A stretch of DNA of 33,148 nucleotides from Candidatus Gastranaerophilales bacterium (GTDB lineage: Bacteria; Cyanobacteriota; Vampirovibrionia; Gastranaerophilales; Gastranaerophilaceae): NCBI GenBank assembly GCA_944323425.1, contig CALUSL010000022.1, positions 1 to 33,148 of the forward strand, in the 5' to 3' direction. The translations under genes were made by a program, and so were the position numbers. Position 1 is the stretch's first letter. Every line of letters starts with the position of its first letter. Below, piece after piece: positions 1 through 7,574 of the stretch. The notes under the pieces were generated by a model that made no database searches, was not told the origin of the DNA, and was given only the letters and a program-made list of their open reading frames with translations.

Positions 1-36
1 TCTATGCGAGCTGCTTTTAGATATTGTTTAAAAAAC

Positions 37-65
37 TTGAAAATTGATAATCTGCCTATTATAAT
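37..65 (+). promoter_or_regulatory. Sigma-70 type promoter of clpP
   Basis: TTGAAA at 37-42 and a perfect TATAAT at 60-65 are separated by 17 bp. Transcription would start near 72, giving a leader of about 14 nt that just includes the AAGGAG ribosome site at 75-80. Confidence 0.8.
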
Positions 66-85
66 TTACTTAAAAAGGAGATAAT

Positions 86-685
86 ATGGACGAGAATAAG
101 ATACTTAGCTATATTCCGATGGTTATAGAGCAGTCATCGCGTGGCGAAAGAGCTTTTGATATATTTTCAAGACTGTTGCGCGAAAGAATTATATTTCTTG
201 GTGAAGAAATAGACGATGAGATGGCAAATGTTATAATTGCTCAGCTTTTGCTTCTTGATTCGGAAAATCCGGAAAAAGATATTATGCTTTATATAAATAG
301 TCCGGGCGGGGTAATTACAGCAGGACTCGCTATTTATGATACAATGCAGCATATAAGAGCTGATGTCAGCACTATATGTCTGGGTGAAGCTGCCAGCATG
401 GGGGCATTTTTACTTTCATCCGGCGCAAAGGGTAAACGACTCTCTCTGCCAAGTTCCAGAATTATGATTCACCAGCCATTGGGCGGTGCAAGAGGACAGG
501 CTACTGATATAGAAATTGAAGCAAAAGAAATACTTAGAATGAAATCTATGCTCAATGAAATATTGTCAAACAACTGTTCGCAGCCTCTTGAAAAAATAAA
601 AGAGGATACGGAAAGAGATTATTACATGTCTGCACAGCAGGCTGTTGAATACGGTCTGATAGACAAAGTTATCAGCAGAGTGTAA
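86..685 (+). CDS. clpP: ATP-dependent Clp protease proteolytic subunit ClpP
   Basis: Serine protease subunit that forms the double-heptamer barrel and degrades proteins unfolded by ClpX, ClpA or ClpC in the cytoplasm. The 199 residues match the usual family length. The catalytic Ser104 lies in [14 protein letters not shown], His129 in IMIHQPLGG and Asp178 in [10 protein letters not shown], so the triad is complete. The ATG is set by AAGGAG at 75-80 with 5 nt spacing. The gene has its own promoter (37-65) and terminator (724-759), so it is monocistronic here. The tig and clpX genes that often flank clpP are not in this window. Confidence 0.97.
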   Translation: MDENKILSYIPMVIEQSSRGERAFDIFSRLLRERIIFLGEEIDDEMANVIIAQLLLLDSENPEKDIMLYINSPGGVITAGLAIYDTMQHIRADVSTICLGEAASMGAFLLSSGAKGKRLSLPSSRIMIHQPLGGARGQATDIEIEAKEILRMKSMLNEILSNNCSQPLEKIKEDTERDYYMSAQQAVEYGLIDKVISRV

Positions 686-723
686 TAAATGTTAAGATTC
701 CTTAATATTCAAAAATCTTATGT

Positions 724-759
724 TAGGTAGTTTTTCTATATAAGCTACCTATTTTTTTT
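724..759 (+). terminator. Intrinsic terminator after clpP
   Basis: TAGGTAG (724-730) pairs with CTACCTA (745-751), extended inward by weak pairs, and is followed by eight T at 752-759. Confidence 0.8.
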
Positions 760-944
760 ATATTGTTTAAATAACTTATACATATTTGAAAAAATGCTTT
801 TTTCTGAGAAAACAGATATATTAATGGTTTTCCGGGGTTTGATGTCTTTGCTGTATGAATAATTTTACCTGAGCAATTTCATAAAACAAAATGTTTTTAT
901 ATAAATGTAAGGTTAAATAGTTTGGTTATGGTAGGAGACTAAAA

Positions 945-1490
945 GTGTACGCAATATTTACAATGCGAAAACTACAACTGACGCAGCGGATTAATCAGCT
1001 CCAGTACAGACAAATGCAGCTCTCCCAGAGATTGATGGATTTGGCTACGTACGCAGGAAACGTTGCTGACGGTATTTTGACTCCAGGTGAGTTTATGAGC
1101 TCTCCCGCCAGCATCTTCGGGGTTCAGATGAACTTTCTGAATAGCAGTATTCCGAAAGCTCTCTTCCAGGCTGCTACAGCTACCAACATGTATATGACGA
1201 ATATTCATAATATGAATATGCTCTCAGGCGGTCAGTATGGTATGGCTGTGGATCCGAGCAATCCTCAGTCTATATATGCAAACCAGTTCTTTGTATTTAA
1301 CTCTTATTTAAAACAGGCGCTCGAAGCAGCAGGTAAAGCTGAAGCAGCTAAGATTAAGAAACTTGAAACTGAAATTCAGCTGGAAAAACAACAGATAGAT
1401 ACTCAGTTAAAAGCTGCAGAAACTGAACTCAAGTCTGTCGAAGAGGCAGAAACTAAAGGTATAGAGGCTTCGGCTCCTAAATATGCTTAA
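945..1490 (+). CDS. Unknown protein with C-terminal coiled coil
   Basis: I do not recognise a named family. The 181-residue product starts with a GTG, chosen because AGGAG at 933-937 sits 7 nt upstream; an in-frame ATG follows at 963. The N-terminal 40 residues are rich in Gln, Leu and Arg and look helical (RINQLQYRQMQLSQRL). The middle carries Met/Asn-rich stretches (MYMTNIHNMNML). Residues about 120-175 are an Ala/Glu/Lys/Gln coiled coil ending in EAETKGIEASAPKYA. There is no signal peptide or membrane segment. It stands alone between two terminators. The shape resembles a small structural or secreted-substrate protein, but that is a guess. Confidence 0.75.
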   Translation: MYAIFTMRKLQLTQRINQLQYRQMQLSQRLMDLATYAGNVADGILTPGEFMSSPASIFGVQMNFLNSSIPKALFQAATATNMYMTNIHNMNMLSGGQYGMAVDPSNPQSIYANQFFVFNSYLKQALEAAGKAEAAKIKKLETEIQLEKQQIDTQLKAAETELKSVEEAETKGIEASAPKYA

Positions 1491-1557
1491 TAAATAAATC
1501 TAATACATAATTCCTCGATAATAATTCCTCGTTAGTGTGAAAGTGAGAATAAGTGAT

Positions 1558-1587
1558 ACCCCTATTTTTAAATAGGGGTTTTTCTTT
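1558..1587 (+). terminator. Intrinsic terminator after the 945-1490 gene
   Basis: ACCCCTATT pairs with AATAGGGGT around a short T/A loop (1558-1579), followed by a T-rich tract. Confidence 0.85.
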
Positions 1588-1719
1588 ACAATTGCTTGCG
1601 TTAATGCAAAAAAAGGTATAGAATGTTTAAAAGTAAGTACTAAATCAATAGTAAGAGTAGAAATTTTGCATTGGTGGCTATTTACGTGTTATTTATTTTA
1701 AAAACAAGGAGAAATCAAA

Positions 1720-1998
1720 ATGTATCAAGATGAAAAGCTCATCTGCGAGGACTGTGGAGCAGAATTTGTTTTCACCGCAGGCGAGCAAGAATTTTACGCT
1801 GAAAAGGGTTTGGTTAACAAGCCGAAAAGATGCCCCGAATGCAGAAAAAGCAGAAGACAGAATAACAGAAAAAAACTCTTTGATGTGACCTGCTCAAAAT
1901 GCGGCTGTGAAACGAAAGTCCCTTTTAAGCCGACTCAGGGAAAAGAAGTTTATTGTAAAGAGTGCTATCAGGCTATGAAATCTGAAGTACAAGTTTAG
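1720..1998 (+). CDS. Double zinc-ribbon protein
   Basis: The 92-residue protein carries two four-cysteine clusters. Cys9/Cys12 with Cys38/Cys41 match the 'probable zinc-ribbon' (zf-trcl type) arrangement, with the RCPECRKSRR stretch typical of it. Cys58/Cys61 (plus Cys63) with Cys79/Cys82 form a CxxC-about 17-CxxC ribbon. The central basic stretch (RKSRRQNNRKK) suggests nucleic-acid binding, but the function is not established for the family. AAGGAG at 1706-1711 is 8 nt before the ATG. It is followed directly by the shared terminator at 2032-2058 and is probably monocistronic. Confidence 0.88.
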   Translation: MYQDEKLICEDCGAEFVFTAGEQEFYAEKGLVNKPKRCPECRKSRRQNNRKKLFDVTCSKCGCETKVPFKPTQGKEVYCKECYQAMKSEVQV

Positions 1999-2031
1999 TT
2001 TTCTGCTGTTAAATATAAATAAAACCAATAA

Positions 2032-2058
2032 AAAAAGCGTCCATTTGGGGCGCTTTTT
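2032..2058. terminator. Bidirectional terminator between convergent genes
   Basis: AAAAAGCGTCC pairs with GGGGCGCTTTTT (one G-T pair) around a 5-nt loop. On the plus strand it ends the zinc-ribbon gene. On the minus strand the A run becomes a T run directly after the 47-codon gene's stop codon, which supports that small gene being real. Confidence 0.85.
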
Positions 2059-2200
2059 AAAATCTCAATAATGATAACGATGCAACATTTTCTCTTTCGT
2101 AGTTTACATTGGTTACACTTTGCATTGTTGTGTAGAAGGAAATTATTAAAAGCAGCAAAGTTGCTATCAATGTGTAGTTTGCAATTCTTACTTCGTTCAT
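2057..2200 (-). CDS. 47-residue single-span membrane protein
   Basis: This is a small ORF read on the minus strand. ATG at 2200 is preceded by GGAG (2211-2208) with 7 nt spacing, and the TAA stop at 2057-2059 abuts the terminator. The product starts MNEVRIANY, then has a hydrophobic span at about residues 9-25 (TLIATLLLLIISFY) and a polar tail with Asn, Glu and Arg (NVNYERENVA). The positive residue before the span suggests N-in, C-out topology. It lies 53 nt downstream of the 52-codon gene and was probably transcribed with it. The family is unknown to me; length and context suggest a membrane-associated small regulator or accessory protein. Confidence 0.72.
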   Translation of the reverse strand: MNEVRIANYTLIATLLLLIISFYTTMQSVTNVNYERENVASLSLLRF

Positions 2201-2253
2201 ACAATCACTCCGTTCATCTCCAAGTCTATGTAGCCTCTCTTATTACATTATTA

Positions 2254-2412
2254 TTAAGCCATAATGTTCAAAGAGTTGCCTGCTGCCAGTGAACCGGCTG
2301 TTTCTGCGCCCTGTCCAAAGAGCGGCTGCATTTCTTCAGGTTTTTTGTTGTAGGCTAATGAACCTGCTGTTTCTGGTCTAAAGCCGAATGCGCCAATTGA
2401 TTCAATGTTCAT
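2254..2412 (-). CDS. 52-residue protein with duplicated ETAGSLA motif
   Basis: This small minus-strand ORF has a strong ribosome site, AAAAGGAG (2426-2419), 6 nt before ATG 2412; it ends with TAA at 2254-2256. The product begins MNIESIGAFGFRPETAGSLA and carries the heptapeptide ETAGSLA twice, at residues 14-20 and 37-43. The intervening segment includes KKPEEMQPLFGQG. It has no Cys, no Trp and no membrane span. The repeat, the good SD and the tandem position before the 47-codon gene all argue that it is translated. No function can be assigned; the repeat could be a short binding or processing motif. Confidence 0.75.
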   Translation of the reverse strand: MNIESIGAFGFRPETAGSLAYNKKPEEMQPLFGQGAETAGSLAAGNSLNIMA

Positions 2413-2652
2413 ACTTTACTCCTTTTACTTATCACTTATCTTATTGCTTACTCTTTATATACTCTGTATCTCGTACTTATATAAACACATTTAAAAATCT
2501 CCGATTTCAAAGAGGGTTTTAAAATATTACAAAACTTAACAGAAATAGAAACATTTCTTAATAAATATTCTGAAAACCCTTGAAAATTAACGGTTTTTGT
2601 TTTTTTCTAAATATTTCTTTTTCATTAATAGTTAAGAAAATATTAATAAATC
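2413..2652. other. AT-rich divergent intergenic region
   Basis: This stretch separates the minus-strand small-gene operon from grpE. No further ORF with a ribosome site is visible. TATATA-like hexamers on the minus strand between about 2453 and 2485 could serve the small genes, but I see no convincing -35. No CIRCE inverted repeat is present upstream of grpE. Confidence 0.5.
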
Positions 2653-2680
2653 TTGAGTAAATAACTTGATAATCTATAAT
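2653..2680 (+). promoter_or_regulatory. Promoter of grpE-dnaJ
   Basis: TTGAGT (2653-2658) and TATAAT (2675-2680) are 16 bp apart. The predicted start near 2687 fits translation from ATG 2719, with AAAGGA at 2705-2710. Confidence 0.65.
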
Positions 2681-2718
2681 GTATAGTATCTAAAATGAAT
2701 GAACAAAGGACGCTTATT

Positions 2719-3303
2719 ATGGGGAACAATGATAATTCTTTAAACGAAGAACTTCAAACTGCAGAAACATCTGAAACTACGGTTAATAATCCTTTTTCAG
2801 AGGATTGTATTTCTAAAGAAGAAGTGGAAGAAATCACAGAAGAATGCGATAATACCATTGAGAAAATGCAGAGTGAAATCGATAAACTCAACAATCAGTA
2901 TTTAAGACTGGCAGCGGATTTTGACAACTACAGAAAAAGACAGATGCAGGAACGTGAAGCACTTCTGAAATACGGCGCGGAAGACACGCTTAAAAAACTG
3001 ATAGAAACTCTGGATACAATTGACAGAGCTGTTGCTTCTACAGAAAAACTTGAAGATGTCAAAGCTGTTAAAGATAGCTATAATATTGTTTTCAAACAGC
3101 TCTTTGATGCATTAAATAAAATAGGATTGGAAGTTATTGAAACAAAAGACGCAACGTTTGACCCGAATTTGCATGAAGCGGTTATGCAGACACCTACGTC
3201 TGAGTATCCTGAACATACAATAATTGCTGAACTGCAAAAAGGTTACAGACTCGGTGACAGAGTTCTAAGACCGGCTCTGGTTAATGTTGCTGTCAGTGAA
3301 TAG
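2719..3303 (+). CDS. grpE: Nucleotide exchange factor GrpE
   Basis: Co-chaperone that releases ADP from DnaK. An acidic, disordered N-terminus is followed by a long coiled coil (about residues 40-105, with LRLAADFDNYRKR typical of the family) and the C-terminal beta domain, with the signature running from VIETKDATFDPNLHEAV to GDRVLRPALVNVA. I chose ATG 2719 (194 residues) because AAAGGA lies 8 nt upstream. ATG 2695 in frame would add 8 residues but has no ribosome site and sits only about 8 nt after the predicted transcription start. dnaJ follows after 8 nt. There is no dnaK in this window. Confidence 0.95.
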   Translation: MGNNDNSLNEELQTAETSETTVNNPFSEDCISKEEVEEITEECDNTIEKMQSEIDKLNNQYLRLAADFDNYRKRQMQEREALLKYGAEDTLKKLIETLDTIDRAVASTEKLEDVKAVKDSYNIVFKQLFDALNKIGLEVIETKDATFDPNLHEAVMQTPTSEYPEHTIIAELQKGYRLGDRVLRPALVNVAVSE

Positions 3304-3311
3304 AGAGGAAA

Positions 3312-4436
3312 ATGGCAAACTATTACGAGATACTTGGGGTAGAGCAGAATGCAACTCAGGAAGAGATAAAACGAGCTTTCAGACGCAAAGCAAGGGAACT
3401 TCATCCTGATGTAAACAAAGCTCCTGACGCTGAAGAAAGATTTAAAGAGCTTGGAAAAGCTTATGAAACGTTAATGGATGAGCAGAAACGCTCGCTTTAT
3501 GACCGATATGGTGAAGACGGATTGAAAAATGCCGGTTATGACAGTGCCGGACCGTTTGATTTCGGTTTTGGAAATATTAATGATATTTTTGAAACATTTT
3601 TCTCTGGTTTTGGTGGAAGTTACGGCAGGCATGCGGATCCGAATGCACCTGTTCGCGGGCATGATTTGCGGCTTGATATCGAGCTTGATTTTGAGGAAGC
3701 TGTTTTCGGCATAGAAAAAGAAATTAAAATAGATCATCTTGAAACTTGTACCGAATGTAACGGAACAGGTGCAAAGGCAGGCTCAAAACCGGTTACCTGT
3801 CCTACGTGTCATGGTTCGGGGCAGGTTCAACAGGTTACACAAACCATACTGGGTAGCTTTACTCAGGTGACTGTTTGCCCGAAATGTCATGGAAAAGGAC
3901 AGGTTATTGAATCACCGTGCTCAAAATGCCGCGGCGAGGGCAGAGTTGAAACAGAAAAGACCGTCAAAGTAAAAATACCGGCTGGTATTGACGACGGTTC
4001 GAAAATGCGTATTGCAAAAGAAGGTGATGCCGGCAAAAACGGTGGTTCGAACGGTGATTTGTACGTTGTTTTACATGTTCGTCCGCACAAGACATTTAAA
4101 AGAGATGGCTTTAATATTTATTCAGAGGAGTTTATTTCTTTCCCTCAGGCGGTTCTGGGTGATACCATTACTGTCAACACTGTACATGGTGAAAAAACAC
4201 TGAATATTCCTGCAGGTACAGAATTTGGAAAACTATTGACTTTAAAAGGCGCGGGTGTTCCTATTCTCGGTTCTAATGACAGGCATGGCGATCATATTGT
4301 AATGATAAAGTATAAAACGCCAAAGTCTCTGAACGATGAGGAAAAGAGATTGTACAAAAGATTGTTTGAAATATCGACTAATCGTAAATCAAATGATAAT
4401 ATAATTAGTAAGTTTAAAAATGTAATTCATAATTAG
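3312..4436 (+). CDS. dnaJ: Chaperone protein DnaJ
   Basis: Hsp40 co-chaperone that stimulates DnaK ATPase and binds unfolded clients. The J domain (1-67) holds HPD at 31-33. A Gly/Phe region follows with the NDIF motif near residue 90. Four CxxCxGxG zinc repeats have their first cysteines at 146, 163, 189 and 203, and the two C-terminal beta domains run from about 215 to 345. At 374 residues it is a full-length type I DnaJ. A GAGAGGA site precedes the ATG, 8 nt after the grpE stop. The very C-terminus (KSNDNIISKFKNVIHN) is a lineage-specific tail. Confidence 0.97.
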   Translation: MANYYEILGVEQNATQEEIKRAFRRKARELHPDVNKAPDAEERFKELGKAYETLMDEQKRSLYDRYGEDGLKNAGYDSAGPFDFGFGNINDIFETFFSGFGGSYGRHADPNAPVRGHDLRLDIELDFEEAVFGIEKEIKIDHLETCTECNGTGAKAGSKPVTCPTCHGSGQVQQVTQTILGSFTQVTVCPKCHGKGQVIESPCSKCRGEGRVETEKTVKVKIPAGIDDGSKMRIAKEGDAGKNGGSNGDLYVVLHVRPHKTFKRDGFNIYSEEFISFPQAVLGDTITVNTVHGEKTLNIPAGTEFGKLLTLKGAGVPILGSNDRHGDHIVMIKYKTPKSLNDEEKRLYKRLFEISTNRKSNDNIISKFKNVIHN

Positions 4437-4472
4437 ATGGATTAGACAGAAAAAGCACAGTTAGGAAGATAT

Positions 4473-5906
4473 ATGAAGCTGAAAAAGTTATTGGCACTTG
4501 CGCTTGTTTATTTACTTTCAATGGGGGCATCGTTTGCAACAAAACTGCCGGAGCCGATTGAAAAATACATAAAAAAAGAGATTCCTAACACGAGAGTTCG
4601 CTTTGACGGGTTGATTACAACTCCGAACGGAACAAACTATATACCTGTCTTTCCTGCAGAAACCAGCAGAACACCTACTTCTGTTGTGAAGGAAACGTAT
4701 CCTGCCGGCAAAAAGTTTTCTCAGTATCCTGATGTGATACTTTTTGAAAACAATTTTGCGCTTTTGAAATTAATAAAAAATAAACAGGGTCGCCTGACTG
4801 TAACAGCTTCAAAGAATATTCCTCCAGTTGTAAAGGCAGGTGTTTTGCCACAGGATCTTCTTGTTCCTCCCGGCATGATATTGCCTGATGATATGAAAAT
4901 AGTACTGGGAAATTTAAAGATTCCTCTTATAAGTTCTCCTGTAAACAATTTCTTCCAGCAAGATTCTAATGCAAAATCAAAACCTGTTTACAAAAAAATT
5001 ACTCCATTACCGGAATTGAAAAACAAAACACTTTTGATAACAACTCTGGAATCCCAGAATGTAAATGTTGTACCAACAGACTCGGCGGAACCAAAATTCG
5101 TTTTGAAAGTTAATGGACTGCCCAGATTTGTAGAACCTGTAGCAAATGACAATTATATAATGGTTGCGACTTCAGGAAAAACATTCATTGATATTGCTGA
5201 CCTGAATCAGTCTGTTCTTGCAAAAAAAATAGATATTTCTGCAATTCCGTCAGAAATTGTTTTGACACCGGATAAGAATACTGCATATGTAGCTGCGTCT
5301 AATGAAGAGGCTATTTTTGTTATTGACGTTCATTCAATGTCGTTGCTTGAAAAAATAAAGATTGCGGGCTATCCTAAACATATGTATCTTGATTCGAAAT
5401 CCGGTATTATCGGATATATAGATAAAACCTCCGGAAATGTTTATACTTTGACAACAACAATGCCTTATATAAATAAAAGAATTGCAAAAGTCGGCAATGT
5501 CTCAAAGCTTCTTGTTAGTGATAATAAAGTGTACCTTTTATCAAGAACTGAAAACAAGCTCTCTGTCTACGATATAGAGCTTCAGGAAATGATATTCGAT
5601 GTTGACACAGTGGTGAAACCTGTTGATATGATGCAATTCGGAAACAAACTATATATCCTCTCAGGTTCAAACAAGCTCCAGATATTCAATATGGATGATT
5701 TCCTTATGGAAGCGACTGTTACTATTGCAGATAAAGGGTTTACAAAAGATATGGTGAGAGTTCCGAACTCGAATCTCGTTTTGATAACAAATATAGCGGG
5801 CAACAATTATTACGTCTTTGATGTCTCAAAGAATCAGGTTGTTCAGACTGTTCCCACGTCATTGAATATCAATGAATTAAAAATAATGAATGTAAGCGTA
5901 AAATAA
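4473..5906 (+). CDS. Exported beta-propeller protein (YVTN/WD-like repeats)
   Basis: The 477-residue product has a clear signal peptide (MKLKKLLALALVYLLSMGASFA, written here as a 22-residue span at 1-22 with probable cleavage before TKLPEP). From about residue 210 on, repeated strands such as NDNYIMVATSGKTFIDIADL, KNTAYVAASNEEAIFVIDV and NKVYLLSRTENKLSVYDIEL recur every 40-45 residues, as in YVTN-type beta-propellers. Residues 25-200 are a separate, Pro- and Lys-rich region I do not recognise. AGGAAG at 4463-4468 sits 4 nt before the ATG. Its stop overlaps the next start by one base. The role is unknown, probably periplasmic or surface scaffolding rather than catalysis. Confidence 0.8.
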   Translation: MKLKKLLALALVYLLSMGASFATKLPEPIEKYIKKEIPNTRVRFDGLITTPNGTNYIPVFPAETSRTPTSVVKETYPAGKKFSQYPDVILFENNFALLKLIKNKQGRLTVTASKNIPPVVKAGVLPQDLLVPPGMILPDDMKIVLGNLKIPLISSPVNNFFQQDSNAKSKPVYKKITPLPELKNKTLLITTLESQNVNVVPTDSAEPKFVLKVNGLPRFVEPVANDNYIMVATSGKTFIDIADLNQSVLAKKIDISAIPSEIVLTPDKNTAYVAASNEEAIFVIDVHSMSLLEKIKIAGYPKHMYLDSKSGIIGYIDKTSGNVYTLTTTMPYINKRIAKVGNVSKLLVSDNKVYLLSRTENKLSVYDIELQEMIFDVDTVVKPVDMMQFGNKLYILSGSNKLQIFNMDDFLMEATVTIADKGFTKDMVRVPNSNLVLITNIAGNNYYVFDVSKNQVVQTVPTSLNINELKIMNVSVK

Positions 5907-6454
5907 TGATTGAACTGGAAGAAACATTAAAAGAACTTGAGAAAACTCAGCATGAATACTGGAATGTATCAAGGCAAACGGCTGTGTTTATGAGTATGCT
6001 TGTAAAAATTTCCCGTACAAAATCCGCGTTGGAAATAGGAACATCAAACGGTTATTCTACGCTCTGGCTTGCAGAAGCACTGACGCATACGGGAGGACAT
6101 TTAACGACAATTGAATTTTGGGAAAAGCGCCAAAAAATTGCTGTTGAAAATTTGAAAAAACACGGGCTGCTTGAGCACGTTACTCCTATAATAGGTTCTG
6201 CGATAGAAGTTCTTCCGGAACTTGATATAAATCCGGATTTTGTTTTTATTGATGCAAACAAGGCAGAGTACATAAAATATTTCGATATTCTAAAAGATAA
6301 AATGCCTGTTGGTTCAATACTACTTGCTGATAATGTTCTTTCACATAAAGAAAAAGTAAAACCGTTTGTGGATAAAATATCTGCTGATTCTGATTTTCAG
6401 AGTCAGGTGCTGGATTTGCCTGCCGGCATGCTTATGGCTTTAAAATTAAAATAA
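5906..6454 (+). CDS. SAM-dependent O-methyltransferase (class I)
   Basis: The 182-residue protein has a Rossmann methyltransferase fold. Motif I ALEIGTSNGYS is at 41-51, an acidic SAM-ribose site at TTIE (67-70), FIDANKAEYI with Asp116 and Lys119, and ADN at 141-143. This pattern fits the catechol/caffeoyl-CoA O-methyltransferase family (Methyltransf_3/24), in which Asp and Asn residues hold a metal. The substrate cannot be told. The ATG overlaps the propeller stop (TAATG), so translation is probably coupled. A bidirectional terminator follows. Confidence 0.88.
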   Translation: MIELEETLKELEKTQHEYWNVSRQTAVFMSMLVKISRTKSALEIGTSNGYSTLWLAEALTHTGGHLTTIEFWEKRQKIAVENLKKHGLLEHVTPIIGSAIEVLPELDINPDFVFIDANKAEYIKYFDILKDKMPVGSILLADNVLSHKEKVKPFVDKISADSDFQSQVLDLPAGMLMALKLK

Positions 6455-6470
6455 AATTTTATGTATAATA

Positions 6471-6501
6471 AAAAATGCGGAATTTTTATTCCGCATTTTT
6501 T
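6471..6501. terminator. Bidirectional terminator between OMT and rpoD
   Basis: AAAAATGCGGAAT (6471-6483) pairs perfectly with ATTCCGCATTTTT (6488-6500) around a 4-nt loop, with T runs on both strands, between convergent genes. Confidence 0.92.
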
Positions 6502-6503
6502 GT

Positions 6504-7574
6504 TTAAACTTCAACATATTCTCTGAGTCTTTTGCTTCTGTTAGGGTGTCTGAGTTTTCTCAGTGCTTTAGCTTCAATCTGTCTGATACGTTCTCTTGTA
6601 ACACCAAAGAGCTGTCCGACTTCTTCAAGAGTTCTCTGTCTGCCGTCATCCATACCGAATCTGAGTCTGAGAACATCTCTTTCTCTCGGAGAAAGACCGC
6701 TCAAAACTTCTGCAAGGTCTTCTCTTAAAAGTTCATGAGCAACAGTTTTCACCGGTGCATCAGCATCTTTGTCCTCAATAAAATCACCGAGTCTTGAATC
6801 TTCTTCTTTTCCTATAGGAGTTTCAAGAGAGAGTGGTTCCTGTGCAACCTTGATAATTTCTCTGAGTTTTGAAATAGAGATGCTCATTTCCTGAGCAAGT
6901 TCTTCTTCGGTCGGCTTTCTGGAAAGCTCCTGAGCAAGCTTTCTTGTAACTTTCTTTAATTTATTGATAGTTTCTACCATGTGTACAGGAATTCTGATAG
7001 TTCTAGCCTGGTCTGCAATGGCTCTTGTAATAGCCTGTCTAATCCACCATGTTGCATAAGTAGAGAATTTGTATCCACGTTCGTGGTCAAATTTTTCAGC
7101 TGCTCTGATAAGCCCGAGATTTCCTTCTTGAATGAGATCTAAAAAGAGCATGCCTCTTCCGACATATTTTTTAGCAATACTAACAACGAGTCTGAGGTTA
7201 GCTTGTACAAGTTTTCGTTTTGCGATTGCTCCGACATTTCCTCCTTGAATGATTTTTCTCGCCAGATCTATTTCTTCATCTGCAGTTAAAAGTTTTATTC
7301 TTCCGATTTCTCTTAAATACATTCTGACCGGGTCATCAAGCGAAACACCTTTCGGAACAGTAACATCAGCTGTTTCATCCTGTTCTTCATCGTCAGCATC
7401 CATGTACATTTCATCATCTACAGAAGATGTTTTTCCTATAATAACATCCATGCTTCCTGTAGTAATTGTTTCTGGTTCGCTAAAAAGGTCATCTCCTGCG
7501 ACATCATCAGTTTGAAGATCATCTTCATCGATGGTGCTTACGAGTGACTTATCTGACATTCTTTTTCTGCTCAT
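6504..7574 (-). CDS. rpoD: Primary RNA polymerase sigma factor RpoD/SigA
   Basis: Housekeeping sigma factor that recognises -35/-10 promoters. At 356 residues it is a short primary sigma: an acidic tail (1-75) replaces most of region 1.1. Region 1.2 starts at [13 protein letters not shown] (81-93). Regions 2.1-2.4 span about 118-190, including [19 protein letters not shown] and [14 protein letters not shown]. Region 3 starts at [13 protein letters not shown], and region 4.2 is [19 protein letters not shown] (316-334). GGAG lies about 8 nt upstream, inside the end of dnaG. The two genes overlap by one base (TAATG), so expression is coupled. Its consensus matches the TTGACA/TATAAT-like promoters seen in this window. 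Confidence 0.97.
   Translation of the reverse strand: MSRKRMSDKSLVSTIDEDDLQTDDVAGDDLFSEPETITTGSMDVIIGKTSSVDDEMYMDADDEEQDETADVTVPKGVSLDDPVRMYLREIGRIKLLTADEEIDLARKIIQGGNVGAIAKRKLVQANLRLVVSIAKKYVGRGMLFLDLIQEGNLGLIRAAEKFDHERGYKFSTYATWWIRQAITRAIADQARTIRIPVHMVETINKLKKVTRKLAQELSRKPTEEELAQEMSISISKLREIIKVAQEPLSLETPIGKEEDSRLGDFIEDKDADAPVKTVAHELLREDLAEVLSGLSPRERDVLRLRFGMDDGRQRTLEEVGQLFGVTRERIRQIEAKALRKLRHPNRSKRLREYVEV

Noticed and set aside
1995-2204. 69-codon minus-strand frame across the terminator after the zinc-ribbon gene
   Set aside because: It runs through the terminator and has no SD; the overlapping 47-codon frame has an SD, ends at the terminator and encodes a clean membrane span.
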